From NCBI GenBank assembly GCA_023417655.1, contig JAEZFD010000021.1:1-64000 (forward strand): DNA of 64,000 bases, in the 5' to 3' direction. This stretch comes from Planctomycetota bacterium (lineage in GTDB: Bacteria > Planctomycetota > Planctomycetia > Planctomycetales > Planctomycetaceae). Positions 19,081-26,891 of the stretch are shown in pieces. Within the stretch, counting starts at the first letter, position 1. Every line of letters begins with the position of its first letter. The position numbers and the translations under genes are program-made. The notes under the pieces were generated by a model, which was not told the origin of the DNA, did not search any database, and saw only the letters and a list, made by a program, of their open reading frames with translations.

Positions 19081-21189
19081 TTACGGGGTCGGCACGCCCA
19101 TTGAATTCACAGGGGCAACCAGCTGACAACGATCCCCGAGAGTTTTGACCAGATGGGGAATGTCGTAAGCCCGAGTCGCACCGTGAACGCAGTTCACCAG
19201 CTGATCCTGTGACAGCGGTGAAGAGACGATTACTTCCCAACTCGGCAGTGAGTTGACCAGCTTCACGGCTCCGAACATCTGCTGTTCGACAGCAGCGGCA
19301 TGCAGTGCCGGCAATGCGACTCGGCCTCGAGCGATGATATCGAGCGTCTTCGCATCGCCCATGATTGCCTTCTGCTGCTGTGCCCAATGAGCAACCTGCA
19401 GAATCTCTTCTGCCCAGATTCCGACATAGCTCTGCCCAAGCAGATAAGCTGTCACGAGGTGACGCCCATCCGGCCCGAAGCGTTTGTCGTACCATGTCGC
19501 TTTTTCAGGAGCGGTTTCCCCGGTCCCTCGCAGGTCCAGAGCGATCACCACGCGACCCGCTGTAGCGGCTTCTTTCGCGGTCAGCTTTTTACCAGCTTCT
19601 TCAATCGCGCCAGTCTTGCCTCCCGGGGTAATCCACAGCAGCGGAGCCTGAGTCACCTTCGCTGGGACGTAGACATCGGCGGACATCCGGGTTCCATCTG
19701 GATTCTGGAATGACCAGGACTCAACAGTGAGGTCGCCGACTTTTGATTCCCCTTGCTTGGTCGCTGCCAGTTTTGGCAGATCAGACGCAGCACGAATCCC
19801 TGCGATCTCCCGGACCTTCTCCAGAGCTGCTTTTGGGTCACTCCAGAGTTGGTCACGATCCTTCTGCAGGCGTTTGAATTCATCATGATTCAGCTGAACG
19901 GCAGAACGGGCGCCTTCGATCAGCAGAACCTGACCTTTTTCAGTGACCTGGGCTTCCTGTTTGGTCAGTGGCTGCAGCTTTGGCTCTCGCACAACGATGT
20001 CTCGACCATAGAGCCAGCGGCACATCCATTGAACAGCCGCTTCACGAAGAGGTTGGTTCCACCCGTGCTTTCCATCAGCATCGATCAGATCCAGCCGGTT
20101 TGAATAGCCGAGACGGGTATAAATCTTTCGAGCTTTCCGGAATGAGTCCCAAGTTCCATCGATAGGGAACATGTCCTGTGTCGCCGCGCAGACCAGCACG
20201 GAGGACGGTGCCCGCATGAACAGATAATCCGCGTGGCCCATGCCCCAGGCGAGCTGACCGTGGATGTTCTGCTCGGCGTCCTGTGGCCCCATCTCACTGA
20301 GAAGTTTCTCAAAGGACGTGATATAGCACGAAGGAGCGGCTGCCTTGATGCGATCATCCAGCGCCATCAGGTAAGAGGTTTGAGTTCCCCCTCCGCTGTT
20401 CCCCATGCATCCAATTTTTTCCGGATTCACGTCATCCCGCTGCTGCAGGTAGTCGATCGCTCTCATCCCGTCCCAAATCTCATTTCGGGCGGTATTGTGT
20501 CCAATGAGGATAGATCCGCATCCGACGAGCGAGTGACCGCTCGTTGTGCTTGGAACGGTAATCTTTCCGCTTTCATCGAGATGCTCATACCGTTCCCCCT
20601 GACAGATGGGGTCGATGATGAAGCCGATGATCCCGTTCAGTGCAAGGAGTGCCGTACCTGCCTGATAGACTTCGAGTTCTTTTCCCGTCGCTGAGTGTCC
20701 GCAGACAACCACAACCGCAGGATAAGGAGCTTTGAACTTCGGATCGTTCGGAACGTAACAGAGCCCGGTGACAAAGTGCTTCGGCTGACTTTCGAAAATG
20801 ACTTTCTCAACGCGATATCCGTCACGAGCGACGACACCGGTGACCTTCGGGTTCAATTCAGTTCGCTCCGGGAAGCCGCCGAGATTCGCAACGAACCGGT
20901 CTCGCAGGTCTTTCTGGTAAGCGGTGATCGCTTCCGGAGTGGTCAGTGTCGCATAACGCTGATCCCAGTCCTGGAACTTCTGGGTCACTCGCTGCTTCCA
21001 CCATTCGCTCATGATTTGCGATGGAGCAGTTTCCGAAGAAGTGGCCGCTGCAGGAGCTGTCTGTGCGAGACAAGTTCCAGAGACCCCAGTGAGACTCCAC
21101 GCCAGCAGACACCCCGTCAGTATCGGTAACACGCCTGCCGGCTGGGGTCGCGCTGATCCTGACTTCTCCGAATTGATTTTCTGTAGCAC
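19081..21189 (-). CDS. Secreted tandem alpha/beta-hydrolase, acetylxylan-esterase-like
   Basis: About 702 residues from GTG 21189, which has GAGGG seven bases upstream and sets the signal peptide (GVLPILTGCLLAWSLTGVSGTCLAQ) near the N-terminus; an ATG at 21264 would add 25 residues. The first half is an acetyl-xylan-esterase-type hydrolase: CGHSATGKE, GMRAIDYLQQRDDV, the nucleophile elbow GCMGNSGGGTQ, and DADGKHGWNQPLRE supplying the likely catalytic His. The second half (from about residue 400) looks like another, weaker hydrolase unit: LLWITPGGKTGA, VVIALDLRGTGET, and LLGQSYVGIW as the possible elbow. It probably deacetylates or de-esterifies polysaccharide outside the cell. Confidence 0.82.
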   Translation of the reverse strand: MLQKINSEKSGSARPQPAGVLPILTGCLLAWSLTGVSGTCLAQTAPAAATSSETAPSQIMSEWWKQRVTQKFQDWDQRYATLTTPEAITAYQKDLRDRFVANLGGFPERTELNPKVTGVVARDGYRVEKVIFESQPKHFVTGLCYVPNDPKFKAPYPAVVVVCGHSATGKELEVYQAGTALLALNGIIGFIIDPICQGERYEHLDESGKITVPSTTSGHSLVGCGSILIGHNTARNEIWDGMRAIDYLQQRDDVNPEKIGCMGNSGGGTQTSYLMALDDRIKAAAPSCYITSFEKLLSEMGPQDAEQNIHGQLAWGMGHADYLFMRAPSSVLVCAATQDMFPIDGTWDSFRKARKIYTRLGYSNRLDLIDADGKHGWNQPLREAAVQWMCRWLYGRDIVVREPKLQPLTKQEAQVTEKGQVLLIEGARSAVQLNHDEFKRLQKDRDQLWSDPKAALEKVREIAGIRAASDLPKLAATKQGESKVGDLTVESWSFQNPDGTRMSADVYVPAKVTQAPLLWITPGGKTGAIEEAGKKLTAKEAATAGRVVIALDLRGTGETAPEKATWYDKRFGPDGRHLVTAYLLGQSYVGIWAEEILQVAHWAQQQKAIMGDAKTLDIIARGRVALPALHAAAVEQQMFGAVKLVNSLPSWEVIVSSPLSQDQLVNCVHGATRAYDIPHLVKTLGDRCQLVAPVNSMGVPTP

Positions 21190-21553
21190 GAATCGCCCTC
21201 GTCTTTGTTGTGAAAATGATCTCGCAGGCGCCGGGCTCAGGAGAGGTTCAGCACGTGAGCACATGACCGTTCAGCGGTACGGCTCGGAAGTCCTCACAGG
21301 CCCTATCAACTGCCTCCGCAGTCAGTCGCGAGCAACGCATCGACAATGATCGATTGAGGGCCAATATAGGCAGGGAAAGAAGGACCCGCCAATCCTGATG
21401 ACGCACGGAAATCAAATTGTCGGAGCAAAAAGACGTTGCCTTCGATTAGTCACATCGTGAATGCGATTTGAAGTGTGAAAGATGCAAAGCATCGCCATGT
21501 ACAACTTCCGAGCGGACACAAGGGAGAGCTAAATTCCTCTTATGCAGTCTTGG
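21190..21553. other. Upstream region of the esterase gene
   Basis: About 360 bases between the esterase start and the FmdB terminator, both on the minus strand. It probably carries the esterase promoter. No gene or RNA seen. Confidence 0.4.
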
Positions 21554-21597
21554 AAAAACAGAACACCGGATCGGAGAGCTTCCGATCCGGTGTTCTG
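21554..21597 (-). terminator. Strong intrinsic terminator of the FmdB gene
   Basis: A perfect 17-bp stem (21559-21575 with 21581-21597) and a 5-base loop are followed on the minus strand by five T (A run at 21554-21558). It lies 60 bases past the stop of the zinc-ribbon gene. Confidence 0.88.
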
Positions 21598-21656
21598 ACA
21601 TGAGCGAAATGTTATCGACAAGTCGTGATCACCCCGGTGTTGCTCACCGAGCGATA

Positions 21657-21887
21657 CTAACCCGGGATCCGGCAGCAGCCAGGTCGGCATGGCGGAGCGT
21701 CCATTGGAGGACAACCTCCCGCGATGGGAAGCGAGCGAGAGCCGCCGGCCACGTGCCCGGCGGGAGCGCTCATCAGCTTCTCCAGATTACTTCCCTGACA
21801 CGACGCACAGATCGGAGCCTCTCCATTGCGGACAAAGACTTCACTTTCACTGCCACAATCCTGACAACGAAAATCGAAAACCGGCAT
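21657..21887 (-). CDS. FmdB-type zinc ribbon protein
   Basis: 76 residues from ATG 21887 (MPVFDFRCQDCGSESEVFV); an ATG five codons earlier is possible. Two C-x-x-C pairs (RCQDC and PICASCQ) form the zinc ribbon of the FmdB/CxxC_CxxC_SSSS family. The family's small residues follow at NLEKLMSAPAGH. The tail is rich in Gly, Pro and Cys (GGCPP, PPCRPGCC), as seen in many family members. FmdB was linked to amidase-operon regulation in Methylophilus, but the function is generally unknown. It stands alone with its own strong terminator. Confidence 0.85.
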   Translation of the reverse strand: MPVFDFRCQDCGSESEVFVRNGEAPICASCQGSNLEKLMSAPAGHVAGGSRSLPIAGGCPPMDAPPCRPGCCRIPG

Positions 21888-22001
21888 CTCAGAATCCTTC
21901 AATCCACATCAGTACGAGTGAGAATCACTCTCAACAACAGGAGAACTTCTCGAATGGTCATGAGGAAGCAGGATGAGTCTGGTTCCCCAGCATTCCATTC
22001 G

Positions 22002-23684
22002 TTATTCCTCCTTCTCCTTCTTCACGCCAATCGCATAAAGAGTCGATTTGTTGGCGATATACAGAACATTATTCGCCACGATCGGGGTGCTGTAGACTGA
22101 GTTCGCGCACGAGACTTCACCGATTAGTTTCATCTTTGGTGAGAGTTCAAAGATCGCGATGTCACCTTCTTCGTCTCCAATGTAGACCTTGCCATCAGCG
22201 ATGAGCGGCGAGCCCCAAGCAGCGGCGAACATGTCATAGTTCCAGTGAGACTTTCCGGTCGTTGCATCCAGACAGTGGAAAATCCCGGAGAAGTCGGCGA
22301 TGAACAACAGGTTGTCCTTGATTGCGACGGTTCCACAGGTGCGGTGCATCTCTTCTTCGAAGTCGATCTCTCCGTTTCCGTTGGTGTCGTCACCTGTATA
22401 GTGCCAGACAACAGCGGAGTTCGGATTGTCGATCGCCTTTTCGCCTTTGGCTGTGTTGACCAGCTGCAGACGTCGAGTTCCGTCGTAGATGTCGGTGATC
22501 TCTTTTCCGGAAGCATCGACTGCCAGAGTCGGACTGACATCACCGCGCTTGGTCGGATCAATGCACCAGAGATGGCCGTTGCCTTCTCCGTGCTCGGGAT
22601 CTTCACCGACTCCGATGTAGATCTTGTCGTTGTAGATCACCGGGGTCCCGATGAGGTGATTCCGCTCGCTACGACCACTGACGGAATAACGGGATTCCTT
22701 AGGATTGCAGTCGAACTTCCACAGCATCTTGCTGTTTCCGGCACCGTCACCGGCGGGATCGAAACTGTAAAGCCATCCGTCGCCTCCGCCGAAGATCACC
22801 TGCGCCTGACCGCCGAACACGCCATATGCTGGAGAAGACCATTGTCCATGCAGGATGTTGAGCCCAGGAGTTTTATCCGTCCACAGCACCTTGCCGGTGT
22901 TTCGGTTGATTGCAAAGAAGCTCGGAGCATTCGGAGCAGGAATGTTACCGTGTGATTCGTCGACGCCGTTTGAGGTGTTCACGAAAAGCACGTCATCGAC
23001 GCAGGTCAGCGAGCAGTTGCACATGTTGTGCTGGGAAACCCCAAGGGCCCCCATCATGTCGAACTTCCAGATGACGTCGGCTTCGTCTTTATTCTCGTTG
23101 TCTTCAGAAGTGTATGGGCCGTCGTTCTCGCCGTCATGGAAGCCCTCTGAATCCAGGCAGACCACTTCACCACGGCTGCTGACGTACCACACCCGATCTC
23201 CTTCAGCGAAAACAGCTGAGCAGATTCCCTGATCCGGCCAGTCATGCACACGCCCGGTTGGCAGCTTCTGGTTGGAATGCTGCCACAGGAACTTGCCATC
23301 CTTTTCGTCGAAACAGAGCAACACGCCGAGATCGACCGCCTTCGGCAGACGGCTGATATAAGCGTGGTGATTATTGGTCCCGACATAGACCTTGCCGTTG
23401 GCTACGACAGGGTTCCCGTAGGTCTGTGACCCCAGTGCCGCGGACCAGAGAATATTCTCCCCTGATTCGACATCCCATTCCGTCGGCAGATTCTCGGCAT
23501 GCGGAGTGTTATTGCGATGAATCGACCCGCCCCATTGTGGCCAGTCGAGCTTCTTCACGTTCATCTTTCCGATCTCATCCGTCACGAATTTCGTTGGATC
23601 AGGAACGGAATCCTGCGCAATGCCAACACTGGCAGAGAACAGTGAACAGAAGAGAGCGGCTTTCGCAATCAGGCGATCAGACAT
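22002..23684 (-). CDS. Secreted PQQ-like beta-propeller protein
   Basis: 560 residues with signal peptide MSDRLIAKAALFCSLFSASVGIAQ. Repeated propeller blades of the PQQ_2 type are visible: NPVVANGKVYVGTNN, GKFLWQHSNQ, DRVWYVSSRGEVVCLD, GTPVIYNDKIYIGVG, GSPLIADGKVYIGDEEGDIAIFEL and STPIVANNVLYIANKSTLYAIG. Opening DWPQWGGSIHRNNTPHAENLPTEWDV is typical of planctomycete outer-membrane-protein-assembly (BamB)-like proteins. An internal EF-hand-like DDTNGNGEIDFEEEM could bind calcium. There is no evidence for bound PQQ or catalysis. It lies 160 bases after a larger protein of the same fold and probably shares its role. Confidence 0.87.
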   Translation of the reverse strand: MSDRLIAKAALFCSLFSASVGIAQDSVPDPTKFVTDEIGKMNVKKLDWPQWGGSIHRNNTPHAENLPTEWDVESGENILWSAALGSQTYGNPVVANGKVYVGTNNHHAYISRLPKAVDLGVLLCFDEKDGKFLWQHSNQKLPTGRVHDWPDQGICSAVFAEGDRVWYVSSRGEVVCLDSEGFHDGENDGPYTSEDNENKDEADVIWKFDMMGALGVSQHNMCNCSLTCVDDVLFVNTSNGVDESHGNIPAPNAPSFFAINRNTGKVLWTDKTPGLNILHGQWSSPAYGVFGGQAQVIFGGGDGWLYSFDPAGDGAGNSKMLWKFDCNPKESRYSVSGRSERNHLIGTPVIYNDKIYIGVGEDPEHGEGNGHLWCIDPTKRGDVSPTLAVDASGKEITDIYDGTRRLQLVNTAKGEKAIDNPNSAVVWHYTGDDTNGNGEIDFEEEMHRTCGTVAIKDNLLFIADFSGIFHCLDATTGKSHWNYDMFAAAWGSPLIADGKVYIGDEEGDIAIFELSPKMKLIGEVSCANSVYSTPIVANNVLYIANKSTLYAIGVKKEKEE

Positions 23685-23796
23685 TTCAACGATCTCTATC
23701 GGATGAGGAACTTCACCAGTCCGGTCACGAGGACGTGTCGACCGGAATGAGTCAGGACGTTGATCTCACCTGTGCACGTCCTGAGGAGATTTTGAT

Positions 23797-23830
23797 GAAG
23801 CGATGTCCGTCACAGGACAGACATCGCTTC
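23797..23830. terminator. Hairpin between the two propeller genes
   Basis: An 11-bp perfect stem (GAAGCGATGTC 23797-23807 with GACATCGCTTC 23820-23830) lies 15 bases past the stop of the larger propeller gene. There is no T run, so it may attenuate rather than end transcription into the next gene. Confidence 0.5.
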
Positions 23831-23844
23831 GCGGATGAAATCGA

Positions 23845-26412
23845 CTATTTGGCGGCGTTTCGTGTGACCTTCAGATTGTCATAGAAGAACTCGCCATCTT
23901 TCGTGTTCCCGAAGACGCCGGGGCTGCCGATGTAGTTGGGAGCGATATCTTCACCGATGACGGTCCACTCTTCCGGTTCAGGAGTGTCCTTCACCCAGAT
24001 CTTCCCCTGCACGGTCGCTTTGCCGTCCTTGGTGGTGGTCTTGAGTTTCATGGTGTGCCAGACTTCGGGCTTCCATGCGAAAGATTTGCTCGAAGAGAAA
24101 CGATCGAGCTGCGGGGTCCAGCTGCGGAGTTGAACCTGCTGCGAAGCCCCCATCAGGTCGAAGGTATACCGCTGACCAATCAGACCGGCATCAGGCAGTT
24201 TCCCCTGTCGCGAGAAACTCAGGACATCGGCCTGAATTGTGTAATCAGACAGAGTCGCTGGCCCCATCCAGCCCTGACTGCGGGTCCCTTTCGGGATCGT
24301 TGTGATCTTGCACATCACCCCGTTGCCGTCGATTTTTCTTGGTCCCTGGACCACGGTGAGTCGGGGCTCAGCAACCACTTCGTCGCCGTTGCCGGTCTTG
24401 CGGTCCCAGGTCGACCAGGCGAATTCCTTGACGACTCCTTCGTCCACGAGTCGCTGCAATGAGGCATCAAAGAGCTTCGCGGCTTCTTCGATGGTCTTGG
24501 GTTTACTCGGACCTTCAGCAACTTCGAAAAATGTCAGGAAGTTCTTCCAGCGCTGCTGCGGAGTGGAATCATCGAAATCACGTTTCGGGCCGACATTGGA
24601 AAACTCTGTCATCAGGTAGATGTAAAGGTCTCCGTGCCGGGGATTCTCAGCACGCAGCTTCGACAACAGGTCCCAGTCGATGGGAATGTGACGATAGTTG
24701 CAGCCGACCCAGGTTTCGGGAATTCGACCATCGTCGAAATTGAACTCCCAGTTCAGCGGAGGGATGATCCGCACACGCGATTTGCCGACAACATCTTTGT
24801 ACTTGGCAGTAATCTGCACTCCCTGATGGGCGGAGTGATCGGCCGGAATCGTATACCGTCCTTCTTCATCGATCGTACCCGGCCCAGCGATCGAAAACTC
24901 GAGATCCTGAGGGGCGGCATTGTTGAGGTATTGCCCCTTGGAGTTGTAAAGTCGGGCAGAGAATGCCTGGCGACTTCCGGGGACCAGCAGCGTTTCGGCC
25001 GGCACCAGCTCGAGCAGGGCTGGTTTCTCATCCAGTCCGATATGCATCTCTTTCGGCAGGCGCGGCAGTTCTGCAGGTTCCGCGTTGTGGTCTGGCGTGC
25101 CGACGCAGTAGATCTTCGAGGTGGTCGGAATGTAAACGCGTCCGCGCCAGGCGATCGGTGATCCGTAGCATTCTTCCCCACGTGGGAAGCGATACTTATA
25201 GACCATCTCGGCGCCTTTGTCGGTCGGCTTGATGATGTAGCCGCGTCCGTTTACTTCATTGACGAACAGCTTGTCGTCAACGTAAAGCAGATTGGCTCGC
25301 ATCATCGTGCCGAGTGCAATGCCGTCACCGATCTGGTCGCCAGTATCCGGATTCACGCAATACAACTTTGCGCGGTCATCCACGAAGTATAACCGTCCGT
25401 CGATCATCATTGGGGAAGATCGACCGAGCGAGAATTCCGTCTTCTTCCAGATCGTGCCAGTCTTGGAGATGTCGCCCCGCTGGGTCGCATCGATACAGAC
25501 GAGAGCACCCATCGTGTTGGAATCCAGATTCTCTTCGGAGTGCCCGGCGTAGACTCGATTCCCTACGATCAATGGAGTGCTATTGATCCCGTGAGCAGAC
25601 AGGGCATAGCTCCACAGCTTCTTTCCGGTGCGAGGCTGGAATGCGTGAATCGCGCCGTCGCCAGCACCACAGATCATCTGGAGTTCACCATCGATGACCC
25701 CGATCACTGGAGAGCTGTAAGTCGTGTCTTCAGGAAGTGGACGGGTTCCCTCATACCAGACAACCTGGCCGTTCGAACCGTCCATGGCGAGAAAGCGGTG
25801 ATTGGGCTTGGCCTGATCGCCCCAGCCGATCACCACTGCACTGATAATGACATTACCTTCGTGCACGATCGGGTAGTTCGTTCGCCCCCCGTATGTTGTC
25901 AGGAAGCCGAACTCTTCATTCAGCGAACGGTCCCAGATGAGTTCCCCGGTCTTGCCGCTCAGACAGCAGAAGTATCCGCAGACCCCCTGGGCATAGACAT
26001 TCCCACTCTCGGGATCGCCCACGACGCTGGACCAGCCGACTCGCTCAATGGGAACGTCAGAGAGATAGACATTGAAGGCGTATTCCCAGAGAACCTTGCC
26101 GGTCTCCGCATCCAGACAGACGATCTTTTCGCCCGCTTTGTGGATGTCTTCAGGGAAGCTGTTGGTAATCAGGTACATCTTCCCATCCATGATGATGGGA
26201 GTCGACCGGGCACCAATTTCCGTGGCCCAGAGAAGGTTGCTGCCTTCACCCCCCTTGAGGTTCCATTTGTCTGGAATCCCCTTCTCCGGCGAAACACCGG
26301 TGAACTGAGGGCCGACCCAGTATGGCCAGTCCGGACCGGCTGCGAATGCGACCGCTCCTGACAGATTCAAAACAGCAGCGGTCAGCCAGACGGACAATTT
26401 CGTGCGATTCAT
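23845..26412 (-). CDS. Large secreted PQQ-like beta-propeller protein with a lectin-like C-terminus
   Basis: 855 residues from ATG 26412, chosen for its signal peptide (MNRTKLSVWLTAAVLNLSGAVAFAAG); the frame is open to 26457. Residues about 20-420 are propeller blades (DWPYWVGPQFTGVSPEKGIPDKWN, GKVLWEYAFN, SSPVIGVIDGELQMICGAGDG, GSPIAWRGRVYIPTTSKIYCVG). A middle part has an Ig-like strand set (SRQAFSARLYNSKGQYL...FSIAGPGTIDEEGRYTIP). The end, from about residue 670, resembles a concanavalin-like or 3-keto-disaccharide-hydrolase fold (SDYTIQADVLSF, WHTMKLKTTTKDGKATVQGKIWV, YDNLKVTRN). Probably binds or senses polysaccharide outside the cytoplasm; no enzyme function can be claimed. Confidence 0.85.
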   Translation of the reverse strand: MNRTKLSVWLTAAVLNLSGAVAFAAGPDWPYWVGPQFTGVSPEKGIPDKWNLKGGEGSNLLWATEIGARSTPIIMDGKMYLITNSFPEDIHKAGEKIVCLDAETGKVLWEYAFNVYLSDVPIERVGWSSVVGDPESGNVYAQGVCGYFCCLSGKTGELIWDRSLNEEFGFLTTYGGRTNYPIVHEGNVIISAVVIGWGDQAKPNHRFLAMDGSNGQVVWYEGTRPLPEDTTYSSPVIGVIDGELQMICGAGDGAIHAFQPRTGKKLWSYALSAHGINSTPLIVGNRVYAGHSEENLDSNTMGALVCIDATQRGDISKTGTIWKKTEFSLGRSSPMMIDGRLYFVDDRAKLYCVNPDTGDQIGDGIALGTMMRANLLYVDDKLFVNEVNGRGYIIKPTDKGAEMVYKYRFPRGEECYGSPIAWRGRVYIPTTSKIYCVGTPDHNAEPAELPRLPKEMHIGLDEKPALLELVPAETLLVPGSRQAFSARLYNSKGQYLNNAAPQDLEFSIAGPGTIDEEGRYTIPADHSAHQGVQITAKYKDVVGKSRVRIIPPLNWEFNFDDGRIPETWVGCNYRHIPIDWDLLSKLRAENPRHGDLYIYLMTEFSNVGPKRDFDDSTPQQRWKNFLTFFEVAEGPSKPKTIEEAAKLFDASLQRLVDEGVVKEFAWSTWDRKTGNGDEVVAEPRLTVVQGPRKIDGNGVMCKITTIPKGTRSQGWMGPATLSDYTIQADVLSFSRQGKLPDAGLIGQRYTFDLMGASQQVQLRSWTPQLDRFSSSKSFAWKPEVWHTMKLKTTTKDGKATVQGKIWVKDTPEPEEWTVIGEDIAPNYIGSPGVFGNTKDGEFFYDNLKVTRNAAK

Positions 26413-26891
26413 GCGCAATCTCATCAGGACAGACTGAAAGCGAATCGGAGGCAGCATCCATGCCGGAAAGGTGGGATCAAATGGCAGGGCATCGCATCCA
26501 TGTTCTTTTTAACCATAGCCAACCGGGCATGGACCGGCAAGCTGTTCAGCAGAGAGATCTGATGGGTTGAGCGGTCAAACAGGGAAATCAGGGTGCCGCT
26601 CAATGTCGATTCAAAATGAGAACTTGCTCGGAAACGACCATCACAGGACGTGCGGCGAGAGCTTCAATCGCCAATTCTGGAGGGACTCCTTCTGGTTTCG
26701 AAGTCTCAGGAAGTCAGGGAATTCACTGGCGGCGGACACGCTAATCCCGAACGGTGATCCCGATTAGGGATCCCGACCAGCGCCCCGGTCAGTCTGCCTG
26801 TGAAAAGGGATTCTCCTCACCGTGCCCTCGGACAAACAAGGACAAATTCCTGCATCCTCGGCAGGGATCATCGCAGAGTGCCAGTCCTGAA
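26413..26891. other. Intergenic region with phased repeats
   Basis: About 480 bases between the DUF4159 gene stop and the propeller gene start, both minus strand. It should carry the promoter of the propeller genes. The only structure seen is the 13-bp phased repeat at 26744-26782. Confidence 0.4.
26744..26782. repeat. Three phased 13-bp direct repeats (ATCCCGA core)
   Basis: ATCCCGA occurs at 26744-26750, 26757-26763 and 26770-26776, an exact period of 13 bases with variable 6-base spacers. Overlapping inverted elements are GATCCC-GATTA-GGGATC and CTAATC/GATTAG. It lies about 330 bases upstream of the propeller gene start and may be a regulator binding array. Confidence 0.5.
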
